Assembly (NCBI RefSeq): GCF_051235805.1
Contig: NZ_JBPNXV010000003.1
Coordinates: 49,849 to 113,848, forward strand
Reading direction: 5' to 3'
Origin: Pseudothermotoga_B sp051235805
GTDB lineage: Bacteria; Thermotogota; Thermotogae; Thermotogales; DSM-5069
Length of the DNA: 64,000 bases
The first letter of the stretch is position 1. Every line of letters starts with the position of its first letter. Shown piece by piece: positions 53,879 to 63,204 of the stretch. The position numbers were made by a program, and so were the translations under genes. Below the pieces are notes generated by a model, which was not told the origin of the DNA, searched no databases, and saw only the letters and a program-made list of their open reading frames with translations.

Positions 53879-55672
53879 TTGAATTACAAAATAGATCTCA
53901 ACACTGTCTTTTATGACACAGCGGTGGAAGATTTTCTTCTTTCCAATGTTGAGCATACGCTTGTGCTGAAGTATGGAAAACCTGAGAAACTTTTTTCTTC
54001 GAAGGAAGGCTTACTGATAGAATTCACCAAAACAAATTTAGATCAACCGGAATTCTGCTGTCTTTGGCAAAATGGTTGCAAATTCAAGAGCAAAGATCTT
54101 TCTTGGCAGTTCTTCACAGCCGATAAGATAAGATCGATTCTCTGGAAAATAGATGGTCTAAAGAGAGTTGTGCTCAACTTCAAAGTGCCCTTAGTAAGGT
54201 TGTTCAAAGTACCATTTGCTGACTGTGTGGAAATTCAACAGCCTTTGCAGATTTCGTGTACCCAGAACTCAATAGTTTTCTCAGATGTTTTGCGTATCAA
54301 AATTCTGAAAGGTAGATTGGTTCAGTTAAAGCCTTCACAGAACAGATCTTTTGAGATTGTGATTGAAGATGAAGGATCACAGAGTATCGAAATTGCTTTC
54401 CGTTCTAAGCAGGAAAGAGATGATCTTTCGGAGGAAGTCGAAAATCGTCTCTATGTAGAAAGACTGCTCCAGAACTGCCCCAGCAACCTGAACGATCTGG
54501 AAAGATCGCTCTATTTGTTCTCAATACATACGGCTCTTTCTTCTTGGAAGGATTTTAAGACAGCACAATGTCTCTCGGCAGGGAATAACTACAGTTTCCC
54601 AAGAAGAACATATTTCAGAGATGGTTTCTGGACGTCATTAACCCTTCTGAAGGTAGAGCCAAAGATGGTTAGAGATCAGATAATAGCCCTTTCACAAGGT
54701 GTGCATAAGGACGGCTGTCCAAGTGCCGTAATGTTCTTAGATAGTGATGAAAGATCTTTGCTGAGGCAGTTTATCCAGCAGAATCATCAGATTAAGCAGT
54801 TCGTCAGATATGAAAACGACTGGTGGTCAGACCACCATGACTCAGGACCACTCTTCGTGCTGTTGATCAGCAAATACATAGATCTGACCGGTGATAACAC
54901 GGTACTTTTTGAGGTTGTTGGCAAGGAGACTATCTTGGAAAAAGTAGATCTGATAGTTCAACAGATTCGAAATTACCAAAAAAGCGAGAATGGTTTGCCG
55001 CTTAAACCTTTTGATCCGAAAGATTGGCAAGACAATGTCTTCAGAAATGGTTTAGTAACCTACGACTTGGCTCTGCAGATAGCAGCGTTTAGAGAGGCGC
55101 ACAGATTGTTTCAGCTTGCCAAGGTAGATAGAAAGGATCTTTTGGAAGAGTATCAGGTGATGAAAAAATCATTCAATGAAAGACTTTTCAATCCTGAGAA
55201 GGGGTATTTTTATGATTTCGTTGGCAGTTACACTGAAGATCATCTAAGTTTAGATACAGTCGTGGCAATACTTTATGAAATCGCAGAAAAAGACAAAGCC
55301 TTGTCGATGCTCTCAAAGATGGAAGAACTCTTGGAATCAAGAAACAACATGCAGCAACCATACGGTGACTGGGGTGTGATGAATGTCTGGCCTCTGTTCA
55401 AAAAACGTTCTCACCTATTTGGCAAAAGTGCATTTTCATACAGATACCACAATGGAAGTTGCTGGCCTTATATGAGTTCTGCTTATGCGCTTGCAAGGTT
55501 CAAGAGCGGGCTTGACCCAGCTTACGGTTTGCTCAAATGGTGGGAATACTCTCTTGAAAAGGGTTGGGTGAACTTGGTTGAATACTACTCACCTGCTTAT
55601 CACAGAGGTGGATTAAACCAAGCTTGGAGTTCTTTCGCCGCATTCGTTATAAGAGAAATCTACGCTCAATAA
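53879..55672 (+). CDS. (alpha/alpha)6-barrel glycosidase-like protein
   Basis: 597 residues, TTG start behind GAGGTGA. C-terminal half is a six-hairpin glycosidase: SFPRRTYFRDGFW, DNDWWSDHH-like YENDWWSDHHDSGPLFVLL, KPFDPKDWQDNVF, GYFYDFVGSYTEDHLSLDT, YRYHNGSCWPYMSSAYA and NLVEYYSPAYHRGGLNQAW. The acidic pair around KDWQDN and the late NLVEYY Glu are candidate catalytic residues. It resembles the amylo-1,6-glucosidase/GH63-related clan; exact family and substrate not resolved. Cytoplasmic. Lies in the ABC operon. Confidence 0.75.
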   Translation: MNYKIDLNTVFYDTAVEDFLLSNVEHTLVLKYGKPEKLFSSKEGLLIEFTKTNLDQPEFCCLWQNGCKFKSKDLSWQFFTADKIRSILWKIDGLKRVVLNFKVPLVRLFKVPFADCVEIQQPLQISCTQNSIVFSDVLRIKILKGRLVQLKPSQNRSFEIVIEDEGSQSIEIAFRSKQERDDLSEEVENRLYVERLLQNCPSNLNDLERSLYLFSIHTALSSWKDFKTAQCLSAGNNYSFPRRTYFRDGFWTSLTLLKVEPKMVRDQIIALSQGVHKDGCPSAVMFLDSDERSLLRQFIQQNHQIKQFVRYENDWWSDHHDSGPLFVLLISKYIDLTGDNTVLFEVVGKETILEKVDLIVQQIRNYQKSENGLPLKPFDPKDWQDNVFRNGLVTYDLALQIAAFREAHRLFQLAKVDRKDLLEEYQVMKKSFNERLFNPEKGYFYDFVGSYTEDHLSLDTVVAILYEIAEKDKALSMLSKMEELLESRNNMQQPYGDWGVMNVWPLFKKRSHLFGKSAFSYRYHNGSCWPYMSSAYALARFKSGLDPAYGLLKWWEYSLEKGWVNLVEYYSPAYHRGGLNQAWSSFAAFVIREIYAQ

Positions 55673-55689
55673 AACTTGGAGGTGTGATC

Positions 55690-57519
55690 ATGGTAGAAAA
55701 ATGGAATCACTACCCTGTTTACATGTGGGCAGGCCCAGGGACTATAAGAATCAACAAAGTTAAGTTCCCTGGTACACCAATAGACGAACAAGTACACATG
55801 GAAGGAGGCTTGAGAAAAGGAGCATTTAGGCTGGGTGAGATGGGCTACAATTGGGCGTACTGTACTTACAATTGGGGCTTTCCTCCAGAGATAGAAAAGG
55901 AAGATTATGAGTATTTCAAGAAAACTGTTGAGGAATATCATCAAGAAGGGGTTAAAGTCTTTGGGTATGTTCAGTTCTCAAACAACGTTTTTTCGGGAAC
56001 TTATAGAACCAAGCGCTGGTATGCCCTAGACCCATACGGTGAAAAGATCAACTACTATTCAGGTAGATACCTTGTCTGTCCGACCGACGAAGACTGGAAA
56101 GAACATCTCAAAGAGATAGTTGCAGGAATAGTCAACGCTAAAGCTGATGGTGTATTCTTCGACAACATCTTTGGCTCTTGGTTCGGTTTTCGTCCGTGTT
56201 ACTGTGATAGATGCCAAAAACTTTTCAAGGAATATGCACAAGAACAAGGTTTTGAAGTGAACGAAATTCCAAAATTTCTGAGCGAGTCTTTGGAATCAAA
56301 GCTCTATCTGACCTGGAGAAGGAAGATCATATGGGACACAGTGGCAGAACTTTCTCAAATAGCTAAGAGACTCAATCCTGATATCCTAATATCTTCAAAC
56401 TCTTTTGAAGCTGGAATAAGCAAACTATCTATCATGGCAGGCATCGATCTAAGAGAAGCCTTCAGAGTACAAGATCTCGTCATGATCGAGAACCACCAGA
56501 TACCAAGGAAATTTCAAGGAATACAGATCTTCAACACGATGACTTACAGAATAGCTCATGCGTATTGTAAAGGCAAACCTGTGACGAGTGTACCTTATAT
56601 GTTCGGCATCGGGGATGATCCTGCCTATTCCACAAGAATATACCTTCAGGCGATGGCTGAGGCTTATTCAAACGACTCGGTCTATGTGCTCAAAGGCACC
56701 GAATACTTTCACAATGGCAAATGGACACTCTTGACAGACGATCAATTTGAAGATATTCGTCTTCAAATCAAGGACTATCACAACTGGTTCAAAGGTAAGG
56801 ACGGCGTTGTTCATAAGATATATGGAAAACGTGCAACGAGAATAGGCATCTTTCATCCATATGATTCACTAACCTTTTACTGGGAAAAGACTGCTCTGCC
56901 TTTTTTTGCGGCGCAGCATGAGCTGGTTCGCTCTAAGATCGACTACAAAGTCGTGTATGACGATTTTGATGAAATAGATCTTTTAATTGTGCCGCCTATA
57001 TTTGAAAGAGGAGAGATAGAGAAAATCGCTAATTTCGAGAAAGATAAGATCTTTCTTGGTTACACCCCAATCGAAGGACAAAAGGTCATCTGGAGAGAAC
57101 TGTATAATCTTGTCTCATCACAGCAAAAACCAGACCAACTTCTGGCATTAGAACAAGACCTATCGTTGCTAAACTTCTCTTTGTATTTCAACAATTTGGA
57201 ATACAGAGAACGACTCAAGAAAAACGGTTTTCTGTTCTTCAACTACTTGAACTACTGCTATAACTTCACGCATCCATTCGATGCCAAAGAACTGATAGAG
57301 ATAGTTCAAAGATACCAAGACTGGAAAATCGATTCTGACGGCTTCGTCGTAGTTACATCTTACGAAGAAGGAGATCTTTTAAAGATCCACGTCGTCAACC
57401 TTGAGGAAAAGGATGTGCAAATCGATCTTTCATTACCAAAAGGCAGAAAAATACAGAAGATACACGAATACAAATACAGCAATGCGCTCATTCACAGAAT
57501 TTACATCATTCAGATGTGA
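55690..57519 (+). CDS. TIM-barrel glycoside hydrolase-like protein of unclear family
   Basis: 609 residues from an ATG behind GGAGGTG. A (beta/alpha)8 core is suggested by GYNWAYCTYNWGF, VKVFGYVQFSN, DGVFFDNIFGS and ISSNSFEAG; a Cys motif CYCDRCQKLFKEY follows the strand with the FDN aspartate, as seen in several uncharacterised glycosidase-like families (GH42-like A domain, hypothetical GH). A beta-rich C-terminal domain begins near residue 520. No signal peptide. The family cannot be named from memory; its place in the ABC/GH operon supports oligosaccharide hydrolysis. Confidence 0.65.
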   Translation: MVEKWNHYPVYMWAGPGTIRINKVKFPGTPIDEQVHMEGGLRKGAFRLGEMGYNWAYCTYNWGFPPEIEKEDYEYFKKTVEEYHQEGVKVFGYVQFSNNVFSGTYRTKRWYALDPYGEKINYYSGRYLVCPTDEDWKEHLKEIVAGIVNAKADGVFFDNIFGSWFGFRPCYCDRCQKLFKEYAQEQGFEVNEIPKFLSESLESKLYLTWRRKIIWDTVAELSQIAKRLNPDILISSNSFEAGISKLSIMAGIDLREAFRVQDLVMIENHQIPRKFQGIQIFNTMTYRIAHAYCKGKPVTSVPYMFGIGDDPAYSTRIYLQAMAEAYSNDSVYVLKGTEYFHNGKWTLLTDDQFEDIRLQIKDYHNWFKGKDGVVHKIYGKRATRIGIFHPYDSLTFYWEKTALPFFAAQHELVRSKIDYKVVYDDFDEIDLLIVPPIFERGEIEKIANFEKDKIFLGYTPIEGQKVIWRELYNLVSSQQKPDQLLALEQDLSLLNFSLYFNNLEYRERLKKNGFLFFNYLNYCYNFTHPFDAKELIEIVQRYQDWKIDSDGFVVVTSYEEGDLLKIHVVNLEEKDVQIDLSLPKGRKIQKIHEYKYSNALIHRIYIIQM

Positions 57520-57545
57520 GTACACCAACTGTGTGATGTGCGAAA

Positions 57546-57577
57546 AAAGGGTGAGACTGTTCTCACCCTTTCTTTTT
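57546..57577. terminator. Bidirectional terminator of convergent operons
   Basis: AAAGGGTGAGA (57546-57556), loop CTGT, TCTCACCCTTT (57561-57571), then CTTTTT; AAAAAA precedes it for the other strand. The right arm is inside the 3' end of the hydroxyacid dehydrogenase gene. Confidence 0.88.
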
Positions 57578-58552
57578 CAACACTTCTGTGTTCACCAAGT
57601 TGGGTGGAATCTCTTCTTTTAAAGCCTTCAGCAAATTCTCTACCACCATGACAGACATTCTCGTTCTTGTAGCATAAGAAGCTGAACCAAGATGCGGTGC
57701 TAATACAACGTTGTCCAATTCGAGAAGCTCTGGCTCAACCTGTGGCTCATTTTCAAAAACATCGAGTGCAGCTCCTCTGATCCAGTTCTCTTTGAGCGCT
57801 TTTACAAGGGCTTTTTCATCCACCACAGGACCGCGCGCAGTGTTTATAAGGTACGATTCTTTTTTCATCATCTTCAATTCTTTTTCTCCTATCAGATGGT
57901 GTGTCTCTCTTGTGAGTGGTACATGAAGCGTTACAAAATCTGATTCTTTGAGCAACGTTTCAAGATCTACAAAGGTTGCATTAAGCTCTCTTTCAAGTTC
58001 TTCTGAAACTCTCTTTCTGCTGTAATAAAGAACTCTCATGTTGAACCCTAAGGCACGACGAGCCATCGCTTGACCTATTCTTCCAAAACCAACTATACCA
58101 AGAGTGGCTCCATACAGATCTGTGCCTAAGAGGAGCATTGGTTCCCAACCACGAAACTTTCCATCTCTCACGAATCTATCACCTTCAACTATTCTTCTTG
58201 CGATAGCCATCATCAAAGCCCAGGCAAGATCTGCCGTTGTCTCTGTCAAAACACCTGGTGTATTGGTCACCATGATGCCTCTTCTGGTTGCCTCTTCAAC
58301 ATCTATGTTGTTGTAACCAACAGCGTAGTTGGAGATCACTTTCAGTTGTGGTCCTGCAGAATCCATGATCTCTTTGTCGATAATGTCTGTGAGAAGTGAT
58401 AAGATACCATCGACACCTTTCACCTTCTTGAGTAATAGTTCACGCGGTATGACCCCGTCATAGTCACTCACTTCTACTTCACAGTATTCTTTCAAAAGTT
58501 TTAAACCATCCTCTGGTATGAGCCTCGTCACAAAAACCTTGGGCTTTTTCAT
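57563..58552 (-). CDS. D-2-hydroxyacid dehydrogenase (glyoxylate/hydroxypyruvate reductase type)
   Basis: 329 residues. Rossmann motif GIVGFGRIGQAMARRALGF and the three catalytic residues: Arg in NTARGPVVDE, Glu in FENEPQVEP and His in LAPHLGSAS. It matches archaeal/thermophile GyaR and GhrB enzymes reducing glyoxylate or hydroxypyruvate with NAD(P)H. Fourth gene of an operon with a sugar isomerase-like protein, an aldolase and a second dehydrogenase, suggesting a keto-acid route. Confidence 0.92.
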   Translation of the reverse strand: MKKPKVFVTRLIPEDGLKLLKEYCEVEVSDYDGVIPRELLLKKVKGVDGILSLLTDIIDKEIMDSAGPQLKVISNYAVGYNNIDVEEATRRGIMVTNTPGVLTETTADLAWALMMAIARRIVEGDRFVRDGKFRGWEPMLLLGTDLYGATLGIVGFGRIGQAMARRALGFNMRVLYYSRKRVSEELERELNATFVDLETLLKESDFVTLHVPLTRETHHLIGEKELKMMKKESYLINTARGPVVDEKALVKALKENWIRGAALDVFENEPQVEPELLELDNVVLAPHLGSASYATRTRMSVMVVENLLKALKEEIPPNLVNTEVLKKKG

Positions 58553-58581
58553 CGATCTACCTCCTCCTTCAATCTGTGGAA

Positions 58582-59517
58582 CTATTGTATCAACCTCGCA
58601 TATGCACTCAGGAATGTTCTTTTCGCATTCGCTACTACAAGGTCGGGATCTTCACCAACCATAGGCTTGACTTCGAAAGAGATCACAGGCCTCTCTGTTG
58701 CAACCTTCTTATCGAAGTAGCCAACCTTTTTCAGTGATTTGAGAAAGTAGAATACTTCGTTCACATCATTAGCCCCATCGGAGATACCAAACCTCGGGTG
58801 CAGATCACCGTGAGCTGGATGATCCTTCTTGAGCACGGCATTTCCTATGTGAACATGTGTTATGAAGGGTGCAAGCAGCTGAACTGTATAAAAAGAATCT
58901 TCAAAAAGCAAAGGCTGGTGAGAAAGATCAACAGTCAAGCCAAAGTTTTGATGAAAGGTCCTCACATTTGAAGCGATTTCAAATGCCACAGATGCTGGAC
59001 CAACAAGTGCCTTTTTGTCGACAGACCAGTCGAAGACCTCCAAGTTCACTGCAACTATTCTGCCTTCTCTTTCACCATGTTCTTGAGAATAACTGCACAA
59101 TTCCCTCAAAGACTTGACAAGCTGTGCCTTTGCAACCTCAAGTTCATTTTCCTGCGGCATTCTGCCGCTCAAGAAGGCGACGGCTTTTGCCCCCACAGAA
59201 TAAGCGTTGTCGATGACAGTTTTGATCTCTTCAACAGCCTGTTTTCTTTCTGATTCATCAACTGAATTAAGATTCAGTTTTTTCGTCAGGACCAAAGGTT
59301 GTGCGGCGAGTAGAAGTTCCACCTTCGAGATCTCGCACATCTTTCCAATCTTCTCAAGTATTGGTCGTTCAACAAGTGCACTAATCTCAATGGCTTGGAA
59401 AAACTCATCTGTGAGAACCTTTTTCACCGTGGAAAGTATTTCCTCTTCGCTCTTCGCATCTGGATAAGCCATGAAGTGAATCAAACCCATGTGAAAACAG
59501 TCGTGCCAAGGATACAT
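58582..59517 (-). CDS. Xylose-isomerase-like TIM-barrel protein
   Basis: 311 residues of the sugar phosphate isomerase/epimerase (AP endonuclease 2-like) superfamily: GLIHFMAYPDAKS, IEISALVER, VNLEVFDWSVDK (metal Glu), LTVDLSHQPLL (Asp/His), THVHIGNAV and a late Glu (VISFEVKP). Metal-dependent sugar isomerisation or epimerisation is likely. The substrate is unknown; it is linked to hydroxyacid metabolism by its operon. Confidence 0.82.
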   Translation of the reverse strand: MYPWHDCFHMGLIHFMAYPDAKSEEEILSTVKKVLTDEFFQAIEISALVERPILEKIGKMCEISKVELLLAAQPLVLTKKLNLNSVDESERKQAVEEIKTVIDNAYSVGAKAVAFLSGRMPQENELEVAKAQLVKSLRELCSYSQEHGEREGRIVAVNLEVFDWSVDKKALVGPASVAFEIASNVRTFHQNFGLTVDLSHQPLLFEDSFYTVQLLAPFITHVHIGNAVLKKDHPAHGDLHPRFGISDGANDVNEVFYFLKSLKKVGYFDKKVATERPVISFEVKPMVGEDPDLVVANAKRTFLSAYARLIQ

Positions 59518-59520
59518 CTT

Positions 59521-60303
59521 TTACCTCCCTTCACAGATTGTTTTTATATCTTGTACTATCTTTCTTCCACCTTCAACCAGCAAGCCTATGTCAGTTGAAC
59601 ATACCAACAGCTGCATGCCTTTTCTTATCCAAGGCTCTATCGATTGGACATCCCGCAAGTGAATCCCAGAGGGTATGTTCAACCTCAGACACTTTTCCAC
59701 AAATCTTTCTATGTGCTGTTGGACCAACGGGTCCTTGGTTTTACCTGGTATTCCAAGACTTTGGGATAGATCGTTTGGTCCTATTAAACATGCATCAACA
59801 CCAGGCATTATCAACTCTTCAAGGTTGTCTACTGCTTCTTTGCTCTCTATCTGTAAGATTATCAACGTCTCATCATTCATCCACTTTACAAATTCATCGG
59901 GCTTCATGTCGGCAAAACCCGTGTGAGTTCTTCTAATTGCAATACCTCGCTCACCAAGGGGGTAGAACTTGGTTGCTTTAATTATCTGCTCAACTTCCTC
60001 CTTGGTTTGAACTTGTGGTATCAGTAACCCTTCTGCACCGCAATCAAGAGGTCTTGAGAGATTGTGATGGCCATACCTTGTTGGTACACGCACGATAGGT
60101 GTTATATCACCCGCCCTGGCCGCCCATACCATGTCTTGTACCGTTTCAAGCGAAAAGGAAGAATGTTCAGTATCTATGACGAAAAAATCAAAACCAGCCG
60201 TGGCAAAGATCTGTGCAATACTGGGAGTTCTTATCTCACTCACCATGATACCTACTGCATGTTTGCCTTCCTTCAGCAGTTGCTTTGTTTTGTTCTTTCT
60301 CAC
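59521..60303 (-). CDS. HpcH/HpaI-family class II aldolase
   Basis: 260 residues. Family pattern: GIMVSEIRTPSIAQIFATAGFDFFVIDTEHSSFS, IVRVPTRYGHHN, GAEGLLIPQVQTKEEVE, LQIESKEAVDN (metal Glu) and DACLIGPNDLSQSLG (metal Asp). It cleaves 2-keto-3-deoxy acids to pyruvate or glyoxylate-type products. GTG start. The product could feed the hydroxyacid dehydrogenases of the same operon. Confidence 0.92.
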   Translation of the reverse strand: MRKNKTKQLLKEGKHAVGIMVSEIRTPSIAQIFATAGFDFFVIDTEHSSFSLETVQDMVWAARAGDITPIVRVPTRYGHHNLSRPLDCGAEGLLIPQVQTKEEVEQIIKATKFYPLGERGIAIRRTHTGFADMKPDEFVKWMNDETLIILQIESKEAVDNLEELIMPGVDACLIGPNDLSQSLGIPGKTKDPLVQQHIERFVEKCLRLNIPSGIHLRDVQSIEPWIRKGMQLLVCSTDIGLLVEGGRKIVQDIKTICEGR

Positions 60304-60333
60304 GACCTCACCCCCTAAACTTTTTTCATTTGA

Positions 60334-61305
60334 TCAAATCTTGCCATATTTTTTCAACAACTCTATGTTGACTGGAAATTGAGGTTCTCTGCCAGTCAGT
60401 ACCTCTATTACTCCTTGAGCTGCGCCTTCAGCCATTCGAATCACACACTCTTGAGTGAGTGCTGAGTTGTGTGGAGTCAAAAGAATCTTTTCACAGTTGA
60501 AGAATGGATGATCTGAAGGAGGAGGTTCATCCACAAAAACATCGGTTGCTGCACCTTTGATCCACCCTTGGTTCAACGCCTTCAAGACAGCCATTTCGTC
60601 CCACACAGGACCTCGGGACATGTTTATGATAAAAGCCGTCTGTTTCATCATTCGCAACTGTGCCTCACCTATCAAATTCCTGGTTTGGCTTGTAAGTGGC
60701 ACGTGTATCGATACAAAATCAGATCTTTCAAGCAACTCTTCGAGCGAGACCAACTCGACACTCAGATCTTGAGCCTTTTGCTTACTCACATAAGGATCAT
60801 ATGCAATAATCCTCATCGAAAATGCCGCTTGACACTTCTTTGCAACCAAGGAGCCTATACTGCCCAAGCCAACTACTCCCAACACCTTCCCATCGATATC
60901 AATAGTGGAGAATTCATCTCTGATCTTGAAATTACCTTCTCTGGTAGCACGATCCATATCCTTGAGTCTCTTGGCGAGTGCAAGTATGAACATGATAGTA
61001 CCTTCAGCAACAGAAAGGGCATTTGCATTTGGAGTGTTCACAACGTATATACCGCGCTTTGAAGCTTCTTCCAGATCAACGTTGTCTACGCCAACACCAT
61101 GTCTTGCGATCACTCTGAGTTTGGGAGCATTTTGTATTATATGGGCTGTGAAAGGGGAGGTGCGAACTATCACACCATCGATCTCTTTGATCTCTTGTGC
61201 AACGATCTGAGGATCTGAACTTGATGCATAAACTACCTCAAAACCTGCCTCTTTGAGAACCTTCACACCATTTTCGTGAATGGGCTGAACAATCATCACC
61301 TTCAT
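60334..61305 (-). CDS. D-3-phosphoglycerate dehydrogenase-like 2-hydroxyacid dehydrogenase
   Basis: 323 residues. VIARHGVGVDNVDLEEASKRGI, Rossmann GVVGLGSIGSLVAKK, catalytic Arg in NMSRGPVWDE, Glu in FVDEPPPSD and His in LTPHNSALT. Lacks the ACT or ASB regulatory domains of full SerA, so it is more likely a catabolic 2-hydroxyacid dehydrogenase. First gene of the four-gene operon; ATG with AAAGGGTG upstream. Confidence 0.9.
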   Translation of the reverse strand: MKVMIVQPIHENGVKVLKEAGFEVVYASSSDPQIVAQEIKEIDGVIVRTSPFTAHIIQNAPKLRVIARHGVGVDNVDLEEASKRGIYVVNTPNANALSVAEGTIMFILALAKRLKDMDRATREGNFKIRDEFSTIDIDGKVLGVVGLGSIGSLVAKKCQAAFSMRIIAYDPYVSKQKAQDLSVELVSLEELLERSDFVSIHVPLTSQTRNLIGEAQLRMMKQTAFIINMSRGPVWDEMAVLKALNQGWIKGAATDVFVDEPPPSDHPFFNCEKILLTPHNSALTQECVIRMAEGAAQGVIEVLTGREPQFPVNIELLKKYGKI

Positions 61306-61581
61306 TTCTTGATCACCCTTTCAACACAGAAACTGTACCAAAACTTATTGGGCAGACCAAAACCCAATCATTTGGGCTCTGCAATGCACAAAGTCTTTAT
61401 ATGCCATCTTCAAGAGATTCTCAAGGAGCTTCGAATGCATTATAACTAAGCCAAGAATAGTATAGCGACATTTCCGTGATTGTTGACTCATTCAGTGTGA
61501 CGAATCCTGAAAGGTTGGAAGAAAAGGAAGGTTCATGAGAAAGAAGTTTTTTCCACAAACGTCAAAGATTGCCACATATCT

Positions 61582-62145
61582 CTAAGGTTTCTGTATGCAT
61601 ATCGTTGTCTCTACGCCTTGTACTAATACCCAGGCTTTGTAACCAGATCTTTGGCAGTAGCTCAAGATTCTCTCTTTTGAAATAGGGTAATCCACAATCA
61701 CCATCAGAATATCGTTTGAATTCATTTCTTGCAGCTTTTTCCTTGTTTGAAGTTCTGGAATGGGGCATATCTCTCCACGCATATCCAAGATCAGTTGTGG
61801 CTTTGGGACTTCCTTAGCGTCTATAACATAGTAAACCATTGAGCCATCGTAGGATTTCACAGATCCAAGGACATGCATAGATATTTCTTGAAGGATGTGG
61901 AAAACGTGCTCTGAAGCAATATCATAACGATCACCCTCTTTGCTTCGAACTACCTTCAGTAAGCCATATTTCACCATTTGATTTAAATACCTGAAGGCAG
62001 TGGAAAGATCTATTTTCAGTTTTTCAGCCACCTCTTTAGTAGTCATGCATTCTTCAGTGAGCAACATGAGTATCTCCAGCCTTCTTTGATTTGCCAAAAC
62101 CTTCAAGAGTTCGACCATCTTACTTCCACCACTCAACCAGATCAC
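61582..62145 (-). CDS. ArsR-type HTH fused to a TusA/SirA sulfurtransferase-like domain
   Basis: 187 residues. Residues about 10-90 are a winged HTH (LLKVLANQRRLEILMLLTEE, TTKEVAEKLKIDLSTAFRYLNQM). Residues about 112-187 are TusA-like: LDMRGEICPIPELQTRKKL with the CPxP sulfur-carrier Cys, then SNDILMVIVDYP. A sulfur-relay sensor-regulator is implied. The start is unsure (GTG 62145, TTG 62136 or ATG 62118). It follows the DsrH/F/E and YeeE genes after a terminator and probably controls them. Confidence 0.88.
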   Translation of the reverse strand: MIWLSGGSKMVELLKVLANQRRLEILMLLTEECMTTKEVAEKLKIDLSTAFRYLNQMVKYGLLKVVRSKEGDRYDIASEHVFHILQEISMHVLGSVKSYDGSMVYYVIDAKEVPKPQLILDMRGEICPIPELQTRKKLQEMNSNDILMVIVDYPISKERILSYCQRSGYKAWVLVQGVETTICIQKP

Positions 62146-62151
62146 CTCATC

Positions 62152-62179
62152 AAAAACGCGGGTCGAATGACCCGCGTTT
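62152..62179 (-). terminator. Rho-independent terminator after the dsrH-like gene
   Basis: Perfect 11 bp stem AAACGCGGGTC / GACCCGCGTTT with a 4 nt loop, followed on the minus strand by TTTTTG. It separates the sulfur-transfer genes from the HTH-TusA regulator. Confidence 0.88.
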
Positions 62180-62198
62180 GGAAAATGATCATTCGACT

Positions 62199-62468
62199 TC
62201 AGCCAATGGACTTAGGATGTTTTTCCACTAACTCCACGAATCTTCCATAGTCAATCAGAGGAACCTTAGAATCAGACTCACTGTAACCACGTGACAAAAA
62301 GTCGTCCTTTATTGCAAACACACTGGCTTTTGTATGACTTTTGAAATCTTCCAAAGCCCAGTATACACCATTCTGTATCAGTACAACATCGTCTTCATCT
62401 GTGGCTGCGTACAGTTTGATCCGTTCGGCAGGATTGTTTGGACCATATTTGATTAAGATAAGCGCCAT
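62199..62468 (-). CDS. DsrH/TusB-like sulfur-relay protein
   Basis: 89 residues. Size and order (after DsrE and DsrF) match DsrH/TusB: MALILIKYGP..., DVVLIQNGVYWALEDF, then a C-terminal helix. The sulfur-carrier Cys of classical DsrH is not obvious. It is the third part of a TusBCD-like complex that passes persulfide sulfur. Confidence 0.8.
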   Translation of the reverse strand: MALILIKYGPNNPAERIKLYAATDEDDVVLIQNGVYWALEDFKSHTKASVFAIKDDFLSRGYSESDSKVPLIDYGRFVELVEKHPKSIG

Positions 62469-62480
62469 CTTACCACCCTC

Positions 62481-62834
62481 TCACATGAAAACAACGTGAT
62501 CGAATTGATGGAAAAACTCTGGAAGACTTCCCTTGTCGATAATCGTTGCCGAAAAGTTTTCATCCAACTCTCTTACCTTGAAATTCTCCAAATCTTCTTT
62601 TACGACATAGACCTCTGTTCCGTAGTTCTTTATGTATCTGTGGCATATTGAAAGTGGGAGCAAGCCCAACATCTCTGGTTTGGTGTTCTTGGACAGTGCA
62701 ACACATGCTTCATCGAGCAAGAGTACTGCTGGTTCTAAATCTTCACCGTACATGCCAAAAGCAGTTCTAAAAACTTCATTCACCCATATACTCCCAACTG
62801 GTGATTGATAAGCTACAAAGAGTAATTTTTTCAC
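62481..62834 (-). CDS. DsrF/TusC-like sulfur-relay protein
   Basis: 117 residues from the GTG behind GAGG (other GTGs just upstream). MKKLLFVAYQSPVGSIWVNE, FRTAFGMYGED and AVLLLDEACVALSKN match the DsrE/F superfamily. Partner of the flanking DsrE- and DsrH-like proteins. Confidence 0.85.
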   Translation of the reverse strand: MKKLLFVAYQSPVGSIWVNEVFRTAFGMYGEDLEPAVLLLDEACVALSKNTKPEMLGLLPLSICHRYIKNYGTEVYVVKEDLENFKVRELDENFSATIIDKGSLPEFFHQFDHVVFM

Positions 62835-62844
62835 AACCACCACC

Positions 62845-63201
62845 TCAAGCCATTAGGTTTATGAACCTATCACTGCTGGCGAACAAAGCTGCCAGTTCTG
62901 GTAATCCGCTGGGTTTTGAACCTTCGATGATCATATCTGTGGTGATCCCTCTGTAATCCATACAGATACCACATATGTCAACTCTCAGTTTTCCCTGCTC
63001 GATCATCTGCTTGAGCTTCTGCGGAATATTTCTATCAATTCTTATGGGTTTCACATTCTTGTTCACGCAAAGAACTGAATCAGCGAAGAGAAAAAGATTT
63101 ACCTCATGACCTCTCTCAACTGCCGCCTCAGCTATCTTCATTGCGGTGTCAAGATCTTCGTAGGTGTAGGGTGGTACCATAACCTGTATTGTTATCTTCA
63201 T
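62845..63201 (-). CDS. DsrE/TusD-like sulfur-relay protein
   Basis: 118 residues. DsrE fold with the conserved Cys segment VDICGICMDYRGI (about residue 80), the acceptor of persulfide sulfur, and SGLPELAALFASSDRFI. Begins 3 nt after the YeeE gene stop, so the import and relay genes are co-transcribed. Confidence 0.88.
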   Translation of the reverse strand: MKITIQVMVPPYTYEDLDTAMKIAEAAVERGHEVNLFLFADSVLCVNKNVKPIRIDRNIPQKLKQMIEQGKLRVDICGICMDYRGITTDMIIEGSKPSGLPELAALFASSDRFINLMA

Positions 63202-63204
63202 TCA

